Assembly: GCF_019703515.2 (NCBI RefSeq)
Contig: NC_059373.1
Coordinates: 19,306,281 to 19,370,280 of the forward strand
DNA length: 64,000 nt
DNA from: Myxocyprinus asiaticus
Lineage: Eukaryota; Chordata; Actinopteri; Cypriniformes; Catostomidae
Direction: 5' to 3'
In this document: positions 11,011 to 23,747 of the stretch, piece after piece
Numbering within the stretch: position 1 is the stretch's first letter
Layout of the letters: the number at the start of each line of letters is the position of its first letter
The notes under the pieces: generated by a model
Database searches by the model: none
The model's input: the letters and a program-made list of their open reading frames with translations, nothing else
Told to the model about the DNA's origin: nothing
Translations under genes and position numbers: made by a program

Positions 11011-13925
11011 TAATGCATAAAACAATGCTTTAGAATTGGTGTCATAACGTAGAGTTCAGCGGTGTCATCACAGTAAGTTGTTAACTAGTTTGTTATATAA
11101 ATACATACATACATACTGGAAACTTAAACAATGACCCCATCATTTTCCCTTTTCAATATAACTAATATAACGTTAACCTTGTCCCTGACAACCACATCAC
11201 TCATGTCTGTTTGCTGTTAGCCAACTATAGTTTGTCAGTGCAGTCAGTAATGTAGCAGATTGAAAGGTAAACAGAGCATTTTTTGCAGCTCAGCAGACAA
11301 CGGTGCGGTGGTGGATTGTGTCTGGTGAGTGTTGATTTCATGCTATGTTGTTACTTAGTTGGTGAGACAATGCTGGAAGTAAAATAAACAATGTCCGTCT
11401 TTTACTTTCCGTGACAACGAGCTTATAGCTAACTAGCTAATCACGTAGCTACTTTCATTGTCGTCAGCTGAATGGAAGCTAATATGTAAACATGTATTCA
11501 CCAAACTGTTTTGTTTAGGATTCACAGTTTGGTACCCCCTTCAACCGAACAATTTCAGTCGTTGCATTTATAAAATGTAATAATTAGAAGTCTGGTTTTC
11601 CACATTTGAAAGTTCCCCTGAACTTGTATAACAGAATACTGTGTAACACGGCTGCCTTTTTAGCTATTTATTTTATTTATTCTTTATTTTAATGGTCAGC
11701 ATTTGACTGATACTAAACATACAGTACTGATGTTTATTTAGCTATTAAATAAACTGGCAAAAGTTATCGCCTCATAACAAATTTGTATAAAATTAGTTTG
11801 TTGCGAAATATAAGAAGGAACTATACAGTTGTTAATTCAAATGTTAATGTAATAATTATTGCTAATATATATATATATAGGTCATGTGAGCCTGTTTTGT
11901 TTCAGCCAATATTGACTAGGCGTTTAAAAGGCTAAACATGTTTAGCCTTTGCCATGCCTGTTTGGTCACTTCTTTGATTTCTAGTTTTTGATTAATGTTT
12001 AATAACTGGTTAATACTGGTGTTTATTCGGTTAAAAGAATTTGACAAAATTTGCATCCCTATTTACAGTTTAAAGCTTAAGCGTGTAATTTCTATGCAAC
12101 TAAGCATCACCAAATGGAAATACACAAATAATGAGTGTTTTCAAACTGGTTTTCTGAAACACCCTTATCTGCCTTTGGTAAGATATTCCTGCCACAAACT
12201 CGTGCCGTTGGTTGGGCCAATGTTAAGCTGCCACAGTTTTAGGGAAAACAACCAACAAATGACTAGGTTGAAAATATTTTCACATCAAAAAAAAGAAAGA
12301 AAAAGCTTTAACCTCACACAACAAGGTTGGTTAAAAGTCCTTCATAAACTGAGAAAGCCAGTACACATCATATCTAAGGCACCACATTAGAGCTCTGCAA
12401 CAATTGTATTCATGAGATGCAAATGAAAATTCCAATTAAAAGAACCTTGTTGACATATTTATCTGTCTAAATCACGTCTTTCATCACACGCAATCCAGCT
12501 GCAATGTCATGCAAACATAATTGAGATGTTGAAAGTCAGCTGTGCAGTGATGTCACAGAAAAGTAGGTTGGTGTGAGGGAATTTCGGGACAGCCTTATTA
12601 GCATACAACCCGTCGCGAGTGCAGTCCTACGCTACTGATAGGAATTTCAAAAACACTTCTGGGAGGTTGAGCCGAGTACAGTATCTAAGCTTAATGGTTA
12701 ATTTGCTAATTGGAATGTTGTCCTCACCAAAGACCTACACAATGGCTAACTATTACTGTATATAACTCAGATAAGAGATCTGCCGGGAATATGACCAAAA
12801 TTTGCATGCGGACAGTTTCTGACACTAATGAGGCCAATTAGGCGGATGGCACCCATGGCAACAAGGTTGTAATTGGTTGGCTTGATGTGTATGGCACGTA
12901 TGGGTAACAGGATGCGGGTTGAGTCCATAATGTGTTTGAGCTACCAGCGCATTATGCATTTGATGCCTTACCTTAATGCACCTCTGCAGATTCAGCACGT
13001 ATCTGAGGGTAAACCAACAAGGATGAGACTGCGACAAAGCAGATTGGTAGATGTACCTGCAAAGCCACACACGCACATAAGCTTGTCCTGCACGTGTACG
13101 CTTACACATACACACGCAAAACACTCACAACCATCTGCATACAGCATAATACATGCACCCAACGTAGCAACGTTTAACAGAAGGGATGAGATTATTGCAA
13201 ATATCTCCATCCCGGCGTCTGCACACACCACTACACACCTAGCCAGAAATGGCGTCTCCTGCACACTGTACTGTTTAACCACAACAATTAAAATCTCATT
13301 CTTCATTAAACAAGACAACAGCTCATTGTGGCCGTTGCCATGACAACAGGCCCTTCTATTTTTAAGCCAGGCCACTAATCAATTCCTGTTCTGCTGTCGC
13401 CCGAGGGAGGGAGGGGCGGTTCAGGAGGAGGGTGGGGGCAGTAGCAAGGGGCAAAGGGGAGGAAGTGTGCGGGGAAGAGAGGCTGAAGACAAAGAGACCA
13501 AATAAAGACAGCAACAAGATCTTTGAGATGCAGGAGAAGGTGGCAGACGCAACAGTGGTTAAGATGGCCTACAGTGAGGAAATGTGCCTCAAACCCAAAC
13601 CAGGTTTCCTACCTAATTAGACCTGTGAGGAAGTGCGTTAACCAGAGGACCGAGCTGAACACAGGTACAAAAACCACACAGAATTGCAATCAGGTCTAGC
13701 AGAACTTTCAGACAAGAGACCCTGCGCATAGGGGAAAACTGAACTTCAACTATTCATACTGTAAATGTTTTTGAGAGTGAGGATGTCCATACATATTTGT
13801 GGATGGACTAGTCTGTGGGTTGTCCAAATGTCAGGCTGACAAACTGATCTTAAGGCAGCCCTGTATAATTAGGCTGGTTTTTGGTTCACCTGACCCAGAT
13901 CAGATTAGTTTTTTCACAGTTTGTA
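11011..13925. other. Mostly unique DNA; no gene seen
   Basis: No exon or RNA gene supported. It contains ATAT runs near 11866-11880 and a perfect 24-bp palindrome at 11927-11950. From 12830 to 13620 composition is more balanced and GC content rises, with a GGGAGGG-rich purine tract at 13400-13480. A conserved non-coding block is possible there, but nothing proves it. Confidence 0.5.
11927..11950. repeat. Perfect 24-bp palindrome
   Basis: AAAGGCTAAACATGTTTAGC followed by CTTT reads the same on both strands with no spacer. It could be a foldback tip or a dimeric binding site. No surrounding inverted repeat was seen. Confidence 0.85.
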
Positions 13926-13949
13926 AAAAAAAAAAAAAAAAAAAAAAAA
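13926..13949 (+). repeat. Poly-A tract
   Basis: About 24 consecutive A. No retroposon body recognised immediately upstream. Confidence 0.95.
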
Positions 13950-14238
13950 CACTTAATGTAGTATCAATTGAATGAAACTGTATGTATGGGTCTCGAGACA
14001 GCCTTTGACAGTTGGACTTTAAGACCAGGAATCTTAGAATCACATCTTTGGTGGCGGGACATTCAGAAAACAGTGCATCATGCGACTCTACTCTGTGACT
14101 CTGAATTTTTGTGGATGTAGCATTGGTACATTTAAGGGGAAGAATTTACATACACAAATTTTCCAAGAGGTTTTTACCATGCAAACTGTCTAACAGGTTA
14201 AGTACAGCACACTGTCAGCAAGTCAATCAAAGCATCAC

Positions 14239-14241
<3 letters not shown>

Positions 14242-14322
<81 letters not shown>
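14242..14322. repeat. (AT)n microsatellite
   Basis: An uninterrupted AT dinucleotide run of about 80 bp. It produces spurious YIYIYI open frames on both strands. Confidence 0.97.
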
Positions 14323-14327
<5 letters not shown>

Positions 14328-15073
14328 CACACAACAAAAAAAAAAAAACCTCAGACCCAGATTGTGACCCAGACCACACTGACCAAGCAATAGACTCAAC
14401 CTTATCGGGCACACTCTCTTTCTCTCAATAGTGATCTTCTCTCTGACTTCAATTGGCCATGACAGGCCCAGTGACACAGTTCCCTCTCAGCTGCTCTTGC
14501 CCAGGATAAAGAGAGAGAGAAAAAAAGCATACATCAGAATTTCAGTTCAAATGAGCAGAGGGATGGGAAAGCCTTCAACAGGAGGTTTTCTGAAAGCAGC
14601 AGCAACTGTAGAGAGGGGAAGGGAGAGGATCTGAATAAAGCTAGAGACCTATTTATACAAGATCCAAACAGACTTCAAGGTTAAGGAGGAACACAATCTA
14701 ATGCTCATGCCAAAAGTGAGAAAACACAAAGCAAATAAACACAGATTGGATCTTTCTATCCAAAAATGCATGCAAGAGGAACAATCAAAGATGTGGCTGG
14801 GGCTGAAAGACAAGAGTTGACAGACAAGAGTTGAAACATGGGCACAACATTATAAAATCATTTAATAAAGACCATGCATGGAACTGCATAGGCCTGACAT
14901 AGGCTGCACAGAAATTTACAAATTTTTCTTTTAGCCTAACTCACATAGTTTTGTTTAAGGATGAGTGTATTTCATGCAACTTGTCCATATTGGCATCTAT
15001 CTTATTTGTCAATTGATGACAACATTTGATTGGACACACAACCTTTGACCTAAACAACAAAAAGTATGGGAAG
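14323..15073. other. Unannotated spacer
   Basis: Purine-rich at 14500-14640. No coding or transposon signature recognised. Confidence 0.45.
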
Positions 15074-15200
15074 TAGGGTTGTAGCAATTGAGTCGGTGCT
15101 CGGAACCAACAGTACTGCAGAAACACTGGTATTGTTTCATCTTTTTTATTTTAGTATTGACTTGGTACCCAATTTCTGGTACTTTTGATATCCTTAATGG
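15074..15200 (-). mobile_element. hAT-2 fragment, inverted
   Basis: TAGGGTTGTAGCAATTGAGT then CAGTACTGCAGAAACACTGG is the reverse complement of the hAT-2 block at 26165-26245 (ACCAGTGTTTCTGCAGTACC), ending in a TAGGGTTG-type terminus. Only this end is present. Confidence 0.6.
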
Positions 15201-15225
15201 GAAGCATTTTCTCTTTCATTCTAAC

Positions 15226-15310
15226 TAGGTCTGAATGATATATCAAATTTATCTAAATATCACAAATGTACATATTGGGATATGCATATCGCAAACAGAA
15301 TGATTTTAAT
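15226..15310 (+). mobile_element. Possible hAT-type terminus
   Basis: TAGGTCTGAATGATATATC followed by alternating ATATC motifs resembles the ends of a teleost hAT MITE family. The partner end was not found, and the spacer to 15950 shows nothing else. Confidence 0.3.
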
Positions 15311-15954
15311 ACAGTAACCTACAAGACAACGCAGATAGCAGAGAATAGACTGGCCACACAGTTGTTACTGTGTGTGCGCGTACGTACAGTAGGCATATGC
15401 ACTAACTCAAATGATGGAGCTTGTCACAATTTGTAGCTGTAGCCAGCACTGTCCTGTGCTTTCACTCTGCATTTTGTGTGTGCAGATAAAGAAATTAGAT
15501 GCTGGTATACACATTCAAACTTGGCTTGTTTAATGGCTGATGTGGTCTAGGTGGATGAATCAAAAGATGGGTTTTAATTAATGGATTGCCCTGTGAAATC
15601 ATTCCTTTCAGTCTCAAGTTCAGCGCGGACTGACAACAAGCACGTTAAACCAAAGCAGAAAGCAAATGTCTACAGCAAACACTTTGACATTTATTTCAAA
15701 ATAAAAGTCCCACATTGAATGAAAATTTAAATAAAGTGTAAGAATAAAATTTTTTAAAACAGATTCTTTTAGGATATCCCACAATACGGTGAAATTCACT
15801 ATCCATATGCTTTCTACAAAAAAAAAAAAAAAAATTAAGATGAATTTTAATATGTGCTGCATAGCTAATGGTAAAACTGTACATATTATATGCAGTATAT
15901 ATGCAATTTGTAACAAAAAGACAATTATGTTTGTGATCTCTGTTATAGATGGTC

Positions 15955-17473
15955 CCTTTTTATTCTAATGAACGATTGATTAGTCGACGGTATCGACAAC
16001 GTGTACAATAAAAAAAATTGTCTACAAAAAATTCTTCGTCAAATAGTCGTTTGATCTCATTTAACGTGACATGAGATTACATTAAACTCTAATGATGACG
16101 CATGAAAGCAGCACTGCAGCTCGCGCCTGACTGAGGAGAGAAATAATTACACAGCTAACAGTCCAGATGCACTCTAAACTTTCACAGCTTCAGGTGATGT
16201 AGATCGCAAAGTATGACGGAATTATAATGCAAAAATATAAAATAAGTAAATACAGAAGCACACTCGTTGCGGAATAAGTGGAGCTGGAGCAAAACTTGAG
16301 TGTCAAGCATCTTTAAAGGAAACACCCCGGCATTACATCTTAAATGCAGTTATATTTAATGCGTAATAGCTTTAATAAAGTTCAAATAATACGGAAGATC
16401 ATGCAAATAACTACAAACTCCAAAACTGGCATTTCTCCGTGTGGTCAGCGCCTCTTCTATGAGTTGCACGAATGTCCCGATCTAAGGGGTAGAGATTGAA
16501 ACTGCACCTGGCTGAAGCACACTCTGTCACGGGGAAGCTTATCCCGAGCGCGCACTCTTAATGCAGCTAGATTATAACGTGATGGCTCGCGACTTAATAA
16601 AATCACAATATATGTCACTGTGCATTTCTTAAGAAAATTGGCAATACACAGCTTTATTAATAAGAGAGAGTTTTTTGTGAGTTAAAGATGGATTTAAGTG
16701 AACAGAAAGGTGAGAGAGGGTTGTCTTCGCCCCATTATACACTGCAACAAAATACTTTTTTGATTGGTTTTTGTTTGGACTTGTTTTCCAATATAAATAT
16801 CTAAAACTCCTTTAAAACAATGTACATTTTCTTTAGCAGCTATACTGCAGAAGAAAAAATTGTTATCTGAGAATGTTGAATATAATATTAAAAACAAATA
16901 TTTTAAGATATCTAAAAATCCTTTATATATATATATATATATAAAAAAAAAAGATGCATTCACCTGAGCAGCAGCATATAAGATATTTAGACTTGCTTTT
17001 AGAGAATAGATCTTGAATATAAGTATGTTTAGTCTTTACTGCACTCGCAGCATTATAACCAAGTTAAAAAATACACATATTTATTTAAGATACATTCTAT
17101 TAAAGCAAGTCTAAATATCTTTTTTTTTTGCTTCAAGTAAATGTATCTTGTTTTAAGGATTTTTAGACAATTTTAAATGGAAAACAAGACAAAAAACTTG
17201 ATAACAATAGGATTTTTTGCAGTGAATTTCTTTACTGAATTAAACTTAAGTATTTTTTTTTCCTTTAATTCAGTAAATGTCATTATTTTTAAAAGATGAT
17301 TTTGTCCTCTTTATTGTTAGTAAGCACATTTAATACAACCTTTAAGTCAGGCACAAGCTGAATAATCGGTTAAGAGCTAATGATTAATCATTGCAATAAT
17401 CGCCGAATAGTCGAATCCTTCTAATAATCATTAGATTAATCGATTATCAAAATTATCGTTAGTTGCAGCCCTA
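15955..17473. mobile_element. hAT-8 element, copy 1 (non-autonomous)
   Basis: Near-collinear with 47344-48768. The right end TTAGTTGCAGCCCTA matches copy 2. The left end near GATTGATTAGTCGACGG is eroded and no clean target duplication can be read. Shared interior blocks include GTTTGATCTCATTTAACGT, ATGTCCCGATCTAAGGGG and TGATGGCTCGCGACTTA. No transposase is present. A palindromic MITE is nested at 16738-17226. Confidence 0.8.
16738..17226. mobile_element. Palindromic MITE nested in hAT-8 copy 1
   Basis: Left end CACTGCAACAAAATAC and right end complement CACTGCAAAAAATCC are inverted. Inside, TTGTTTTCC and ATCTAAAAxTCCTTxAAAACA pair across the element. The same MITE is in hAT-8 copy 2 (about 48165-48523), so it inserted before that family spread. 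Confidence 0.7.
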
Positions 17474-18451
17474 ACTGTAACTATGCATAATTACATGGTT
17501 TGTTACATTTTATTATTTAAATTTAGCATAGTTTTTTTTCTGTTTCCTGATCAGAACTGGCTTTCAACCTATTTTTTGTAACCCACCAGTTAAGAACCAC
17601 TGATCCAGAACATTATGAGAAAGAAAAACATTGTCCTTGTTTTCATGCCAGTCTAGAACATTTAGTTCATAAAACCATAAGGCACTGGTGCCCTGTTATT
17701 GAGTCCATAATTGGAAAATTTTGCAACTGCAGAGCCCATGTGCAAAAGTGCAAAACGCAACTCTGAACTAAAGCCTGCATTATTGTGACTAAAGTGGTTA
17801 TGCCAAACTAAAATAAAGAAGAATTTTCCAATCACCATATTTCTGATCAAGCCAAGAAACTGTCCATGATTGGCTAGTCATGCTTTTAGGGATATGAGCA
17901 AACCTTGCAGCATGAAAATGTATGACATGTTTGTTTCAGGCATTGCCAACCGAAGTGATGTCATTCTTGGTGAGAATTAGTCTCCTGTTCCTTTAAAAAA
18001 AAAAAAAATATCTGGGAGTTACAATATCTTTTTTTCACCCAGGATACCCAGCGGAGTCAAAATGTGAGAGAGCCAGTCTAAGCCGGTTTGTAACCTCAGA
18101 GTATGGAATTATCTCTTAATATGTAGCCGTTAGTGGTCAGGACGTCAGGACGAACACAGAAAGAGAGAGAGAGAGAGAAAGAGAGACACAGAAAAGGAAA
18201 AAAATAGAAAAGGAGGGGGCCAAAGGGGGCAGCGAGAGGAAAATGTACATCTTACGAGACGCTGAATCTAAAACCTGGCACCTTGACAAGACGGCTCATT
18301 GCGGAACTTCAGACCACAGGGTGGGGCATACGTTGTTTAAACAAAAAGAAAAGAAAAAAAATGCTGGAACGTGAGCCATCTGGAGAGAGTGAGGTAGTAA
18401 AAAGATTTTAAAATGGGGTGGAATTGGGAAGGAGGCTGCAAGGACGGGAGA

Positions 18452-18488
<37 letters not shown>

Positions 18489-19110
18489 GCTAATCAAGCA
18501 TATACAAAACCAATAAAAATACACAAATTCCCCCAAAACAGAATATACAGAGTCCACAATCCATGCACACTACCTTGGCACACACAGACATGACCAGTGC
18601 TTTATCAAGTTGCGATAAAATCTGCAGAGGCTCCCCTATGACGCTCAAAGTAATGGGCACACAGACACACACTCTGGAAAAGCAGATAGGCTGGTAGAGA
18701 TAGACTGAATTAGGGTGAGCATAGATCCACAACTTTAAGAAAATCCACATTTCTGCATTCGCACAAGCTCCATCCTCAGTCAATACCAGTTAAAAAGATC
18801 AAGCATTCCCCCTGATTCGAAAGAAATAAAAGGCCAGCAGCTGAATTGGGGGTGGGTGGGGATGCTTAAAAGTACTAAGGTTCAATTTGTTATTACTGTG
18901 TTCAAGCAGATTAAGACAAAGAGGCATTTGTGCAGGGATTATGGGAATTGAATCTTGCGGTTGCGCAAGTATGGCAAGTCTGTTGTAATTCTTATCAAGG
19001 TTTCCGGCCACAGGTACAGCATACAACAGTTTCAGACTTTTCCTAAAGGCATTCATTTATGTTTGCTTTCCCCAGATTTGTATTTGCATATTGTACATAC
19101 GTATATCAAG
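17474..19110. other. Unannotated spacer with GA-rich and poly-A tracts
   Basis: It contains a GAGA-rich run at 18162-18190 and a 34-bp poly-A at 18453-18486. No exon, RNA gene or transposon end recognised. Confidence 0.5.
18453..18486 (+). repeat. Poly-A tract
   Basis: 34 consecutive A. No LINE or SINE body recognised upstream. Confidence 0.95.
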
Positions 19111-21842
19111 TTCAAGATGGCGCAGAGTATGGCTGCTGCGTTGCAAGCTCCGACCCAACATTGCAGTTTTTTGTTTGTTTTGTCTACAATTATGTTTTTT
19201 GTCTTGGATGTTGTCTGCCTTATTGTCTACGATAGACAAACACTTTTGGACATTGGTTCTGCAATAGCACACAGAAAACCAGACTTGAAGTTCCTCAATG
19301 CCGACCCGCTGTTTACAAATACGCCAGCGGAGCCCTTTGTCTGGGCTGCCCGGCCGCGGAAACATAGCCGGAAAAGGGGAAGGAGAGCTGACGTTCTCAT
19401 CAGACTAAGACGTCACGCAAATTGTCCCCCGCTACCCAGTATTCTACTGGCAAATTTTCAGTCTCTGGACAACAAGCTCTGTGAGCTGAGAGTGCGGATC
19501 TCTTTCCAATGAGAGACGAGGGACTGCTGCATTATCTGAAACTTGTATGTCTGTGGAGATTCCACCCGCGGGGTTGTCCGTGCACCGAGCGGAGAGAGCG
19601 AAAGACATCTCAGGTAAAAGCAGAGGTGGTGGTGCATGTTTTATGATCAACAAATCTTGGTGTGATCAGAGGAACGTTCATTCTATCAAGTCTTTCTGCT
19701 CTCCTGATCTGGAATTTCTCATGCTTCTGTGTCAGCCATTCTGGCTACCGAGGGAATTCACAGCGGTCATTATCACAGCTGTGTACATCCCGTCACAAGC
19801 CGACACAGACGGGCACTCAAGGAACTGTATGGGAGTATAAGCAAGCAGGAAACAGTGTACCCTGAGGCCATGTTCATTGTGACCGGGGACTTTAACAATG
19901 CCAATTTCAAATCAATCACACCGAAATACTTCCAACACATCAGTTGCAACACACGAGGGGACTGGGTTTTGGACCATTGCTACTCCGGGATGGGATGGCT
20001 ACAAATCCCTCCCCCGGCCACCATTTGGCAAATCGGACCACTCTTCCATTCTGCTTCTGCCCGCTTACAAGCAGAAACTGAAACATGAAGCACCCGCCCT
20101 CAGAACAATCCAGTGCTGGTCAGACCAATCAGATTCTGTACTACAAGACTGTTTTGATCACGTGGACTGGGAGAAGTTCCGGTCCGCCTCTGATGACGAC
20201 ATCAAGGTTTACGCTGATACCGTAACGCGTTTCATCAGTAAGTGCACAGAGAACGTTGTACCGTCCAAAACTATACAGATCTACCCGAACCAGAAACCAT
20301 GGATTAATAGCGACATTCGTGCGGCACTTAATGCAGGGACCTCCGCATTTAATTCCAGGAACTTGGAGGAGCATAAACAAGCCAGTTATGCCCTCCGCAA
20401 AACTATCAGAGCAGCCAAACGCCAGTACAGGGACAAGATTGGAGGACAGTTCAACACCACCGGCTCTAAAAGCATGTGGCAGGGAATTAATATCATCACA
20501 GACTTCAAAGGGAATAAAAACTCCGCCGTGAACACCGATGCCTCTCTCCCGGATGAGCTTAATAATTTTATGCTTGTTTCGAGGGAAATAACACAGCCCT
20601 CGCTGAGAGAGCTCTCACAGCCAAAGCTACAGAGGTTAGTTCACTCTCCGTCTCTGTAGCGGATGTAACCCGATCTTTCTGACGGGTGAATATCCGTAAA
20701 GCCGCGGGTCCAAACGGCATTCCAGGCCACGTCAGAGTGTGCGCGAACCAACTGCTGGTGTTTTTAAACGGACATTTTCAACCTTTCCCTCTCCTTGTCT
20801 GTGGTCCCCATATGCTTTAAAATGTCCACCATTGTGCCTGTACCAAAGCAATCCAAAATCACTTGCTTAAATGACTGGAATCCTGTTGCTCTGACCCCCA
20901 TCATCAGCAAATGCTTTGAGAGACTAATCAGAGATTACATCTGCTCTGTGCTGCCTCCTTCACTGGACTCACTGCAGTTTGCATACTGCAACAAATCGCT
21001 CCACTGATGATACCATTGCATCTACAATACACACTGCTCTCTCCCACCTGGAAAAAAGGAACACATATGTGAGAATGCTGTTTGTAAACTACAGCACAGC
21101 ATTCAACACTATAGTGCCCTCCAAGCTTAATGTGAAACTCTGGGCTCTGGTATTAAACAGCTCGCTGTGCAGCTGGATCCTGGACTTCCTGTCAAGCAGA
21201 CGCCAGGGTGGTTAGAATGGGCAGCAATATCTCATCACTGACCCTCAAAACTGGAGCCCCGCAGGGCTGTGTTCTCAGTTCACTCTTGTATTCCCTGTAC
21301 ACACATGACTGTGTGGCAACACACAGCTCCAATGCCATCAAGTTTGCTGATGATAAGACGGTGGTAGGTCTGATCACTGAAAATGATGAATCAGCCTACA
21401 GAGAGGAGGTGCGCACACTGACACACTGGTGTCAGCAGCACAACCTCTCCCTCAACCTCAATCAAGACCAAGGAGCTTGTGGTGGACTTCAGGAGAAAAG
21501 ACAGAGAACACAGCCCCATCACCATCAATGGAGCACCTGTGGAGAGAGTCAGCAGCTTCAAGTTCCTTGGTCTCCACATCACAGAGGAACTCACATGGCC
21601 ACACTGAGGCTGTTGTGAAGAAGGCTCACCAGCACCTCTTCTTCCTGAGATGGCTGAGGAAGATTGGAATGAACCACCACATCCTCACACGGTTCTACTC
21701 CAGCACTGTAGAGAGCATCCTTACTGGCTGCATCACTGCCTGGTATGGCAACAGCACCGCCCTCAACCTCAAAGCCCTGCAAAGGGTGGTGCGAACTGCC
21801 AGACACATCATCGGAGGTGAGCTTCCCTCCCTCCAGGACATA

Positions 21843-23089
21843 CACTATATTGCCAAAAGTATTCGCTCATCTGCCTTTAGATGCATATGAACTTAAGTGA
21901 CATCCCATTCTTAATCCATAGGGTTTAATATGACGTCGGCCCACCCTTTGCAGCTATAACAGCTTCAACTCTTCTGGGAAGGCTTTCCACAAGGTTTAGG
22001 AGTGCGTTTATGGGAATTTTTGACCATTCTTCCAGAAGCGCATTTGTGAGGTCAGACACTGATATTGGACGAGAAGGCCTGGCTCACAGTCTTCACTCTA
22101 ATTCATCCCAAAGGTGCTCTATCGGGTTGAGGTCAGGACTCTGTGCAGGCCAGTCAAGTTCTTCCACACCAAACTCGCTCATCCATGTCTTTATGGACCT
22201 TGCTTTGTGCACTGGTGCGCAGTCATGTTGGAACAGGAAGGGGCCATCCCCAAACTGTTCCCACAAAGTTGGGAGCATGGAATTGTCCAAAATCTCTTGG
22301 TATGCTGAAGCATTCAGATTTCCTTTCACTGGAACTAAGGGGCCAAGCCCAGCTCCTGAAAAACAACCCCACACCATAATCCCCCTCCACCAAACTTCAC
22401 AGTTGGCACAATGCAGTCAGACAAGTACCGTTCTCCTGGCAACCGCCAAACCCAGACTCGTCCATCAGATTGCCAGATGGAGAAGCATGATTCGTCACTC
22501 CAGAGAACGCGTCTCCACTGCTCTAGAGTCCAGTGGCGGCGTGCTTTACACCACTGCATCCGACGCTTTGCATTGCACTTGGTGATGTATGGCTTGGATG
22601 CAGCTGCTCGGCCATGGAAACCCATTCCATGAAGCTCTCTACGCACTGTTCTTGAGCTAATCTGAAGGCCACATGAACTTTGGAGGTCTGTAGCGATTGA
22701 CTCTGCAGAAAGTTGGCGACCCCTGCGCACTATGCGCCTCAGCATCCGCTGACCCCGCTCTGTCATTTTACGTGGCCTACCACTTCGTGGCTGAGTTGCT
22801 GTCATTCCCAATCGCTTCCACTTTGTTATAATACCACTGACAGCTGACTGTGGAATATTTAGTAGCGAGGAAATTTCACGACTGGACTTGTTGCACAGGT
22901 GGCATCCTATCACAGTACCACGCTGGAATTCACTGAGCTCCTGAGAGCGGCCCATTCTTTGACAAATGTTTGTAGAAGCAGTCTGCATGCCAAGGTGCTT
23001 CATTTTATACACCTGTGGCCATGGAAGTGATTAGAACACCTGAATTCAATTATTTGGATGGGTGAGCGAATACTTTTGGCAACATAGTG
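21843..23089 (-). mobile_element. Tc1-like element, family B, copy 1, inserted in the LINE
   Basis: Ends CACTATATTGCCAAAAGTAT and its inverted match, flanked by TA (21841-21842 and 23090-23091). It is 1247 bp on the minus strand. Removing it with one TA restores the LINE frame across the junction (LQDIYTRRC). The same family occurs at 57705-58953. Confidence 0.93.
21925..22955 (-). pseudogene. Tc1 family B transposase, copy 1
   Basis: Minus-strand DD34E transposase. The start chosen is MGRSQE at 22955; an in-frame ATG lies 48 bases upstream at 23003. The N-terminal helix-turn-helix ([18 protein letters not shown]) and GRPRK hinge are readable. The catalytic Asp residues are in WSDES and FQHDCAP, and the Glu in PIEHLWDE. 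The stop is TAA at 21925-21927. It is broken by a one-base loss in a poly-G run (C5 on the plus strand at 22381-22385), shifting the frame in FGGGG, and by two CGA-to-TGA changes just after DELE (near 22090). The change type fits CpG decay. At 1031 bp it is one base short of a multiple of three. All three catalytic residues remain, but the gene cannot produce a full protein. Confidence 0.92.
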
Positions 23090-23399
23090 TATATACCAGG
23101 CGGTGTGTGAAAAAAGCTCGGAGGATCATCAGGGACTCCAGCCACCCGAGCCATAGGCTGCTCTCACTGCTACCATCAGGCAGGAGGTATCGCAGCATCA
23201 GGACCCACACCAACCGACTCCATGACAGCTTCTTCCACCAAGCAATCAGACGTTTGAACTCTTGATCTCTCACGATCAATATACATCAGCACTGCACTTT
23301 ATTAATCTTATTATCTCACACTGGACTGTCATAAATTATATTCTCTCTTAACGATACTGGCAACTGACTATCAACCGACAGCCTGAATGTCAATACAGC

Positions 23400-23716
23400 A
23401 CAATACAACCTACTGTATATTTTATATACTATTTTTATTGTATACTGTGTATTCTATATTGTATGTGTATTCTATATTGTGTGTATTGTATACTGTACAT
23501 TGTATATTATTGTATATTGTGTTGTGTAATTGTGTATATTAGATGTGTAATTGTGTATATTAGATATGTAAATTGTGTTGTGTAAAATCTGATGTTTATT
23601 GTAAATTGGTGTATGTCTCATCACTGTCATGACTGCTATGTTGCTCGGAACTGCGCCAAAGACTTTCACCCACTGCTGCACTTGTATATATGGTTGTGTG
23701 ACAAAGTGATTTGATT

Positions 23717-23745
<29 letters not shown>
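23400..23745 (+). repeat. LINE 3' UTR, TGTA/TATTG-rich, ending in a TA/CA microsatellite
   Basis: Low-complexity T, A and G sequence with repeated TATTGTATA-like motifs, then ATATATATAC and a CA run at 23729-23745. This TA-rich site was the target of the next Tc1 element. Confidence 0.7.

Positions 23746-23747
<2 letters not shown>

Larger units (their letters stand above)
19129..23265 (+). pseudogene. LINE ORF2-like endonuclease/reverse transcriptase, decayed and interrupted
   Basis: Encoded a two-domain retrotransposition protein: an apurinic-type endonuclease that nicks the target, then a reverse transcriptase primed on the nick. The ATG at 19129 follows the AAGATGGCGC start. Endonuclease signs are NFQSLDNK (about 19455), RGGGACFMIN (about 19625), VTGDFNNAN (about 19880) and SDHSS (about 20035). 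Reverse transcriptase signs are KAAGPNGIPG (about 20700), [16 protein letters not shown] (about 20885), GAPQGCVLS (about 21255) and the catalytic FADDK (about 21345). The C-terminal GCITAWYGN is near 21728, and the frame resumes after the Tc1 at 23092 to a TGA at 23263-23265. Stops and frameshifts break the frame repeatedly, the first at about 19510. Without the Tc1 copy it is about 2.89 kb, the usual size for this clade. Not functional. Confidence 0.88.

Noticed and set aside
13432..13620. Open frame MGAVARGKGEEVC on the plus strand
   Set aside because: It follows a purine-rich tract, has no family resemblance and no splice context that I can support.
14242..14322. Open frames rich in Tyr-Ile on both strands
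   Set aside because: They are translations of the AT microsatellite.
18955..19128. Extended N-terminus of the LINE frame
   Set aside because: The LINE starts near 19111 (AAGATGGCGC), so the upstream part of the open frame is flanking sequence.
22010..22585. Long plus-strand open frame opposite the Tc1 family B gene
   Set aside because: It is the antisense shadow of the transposase; the same frame appears opposite copy 2 at 58304-58792.
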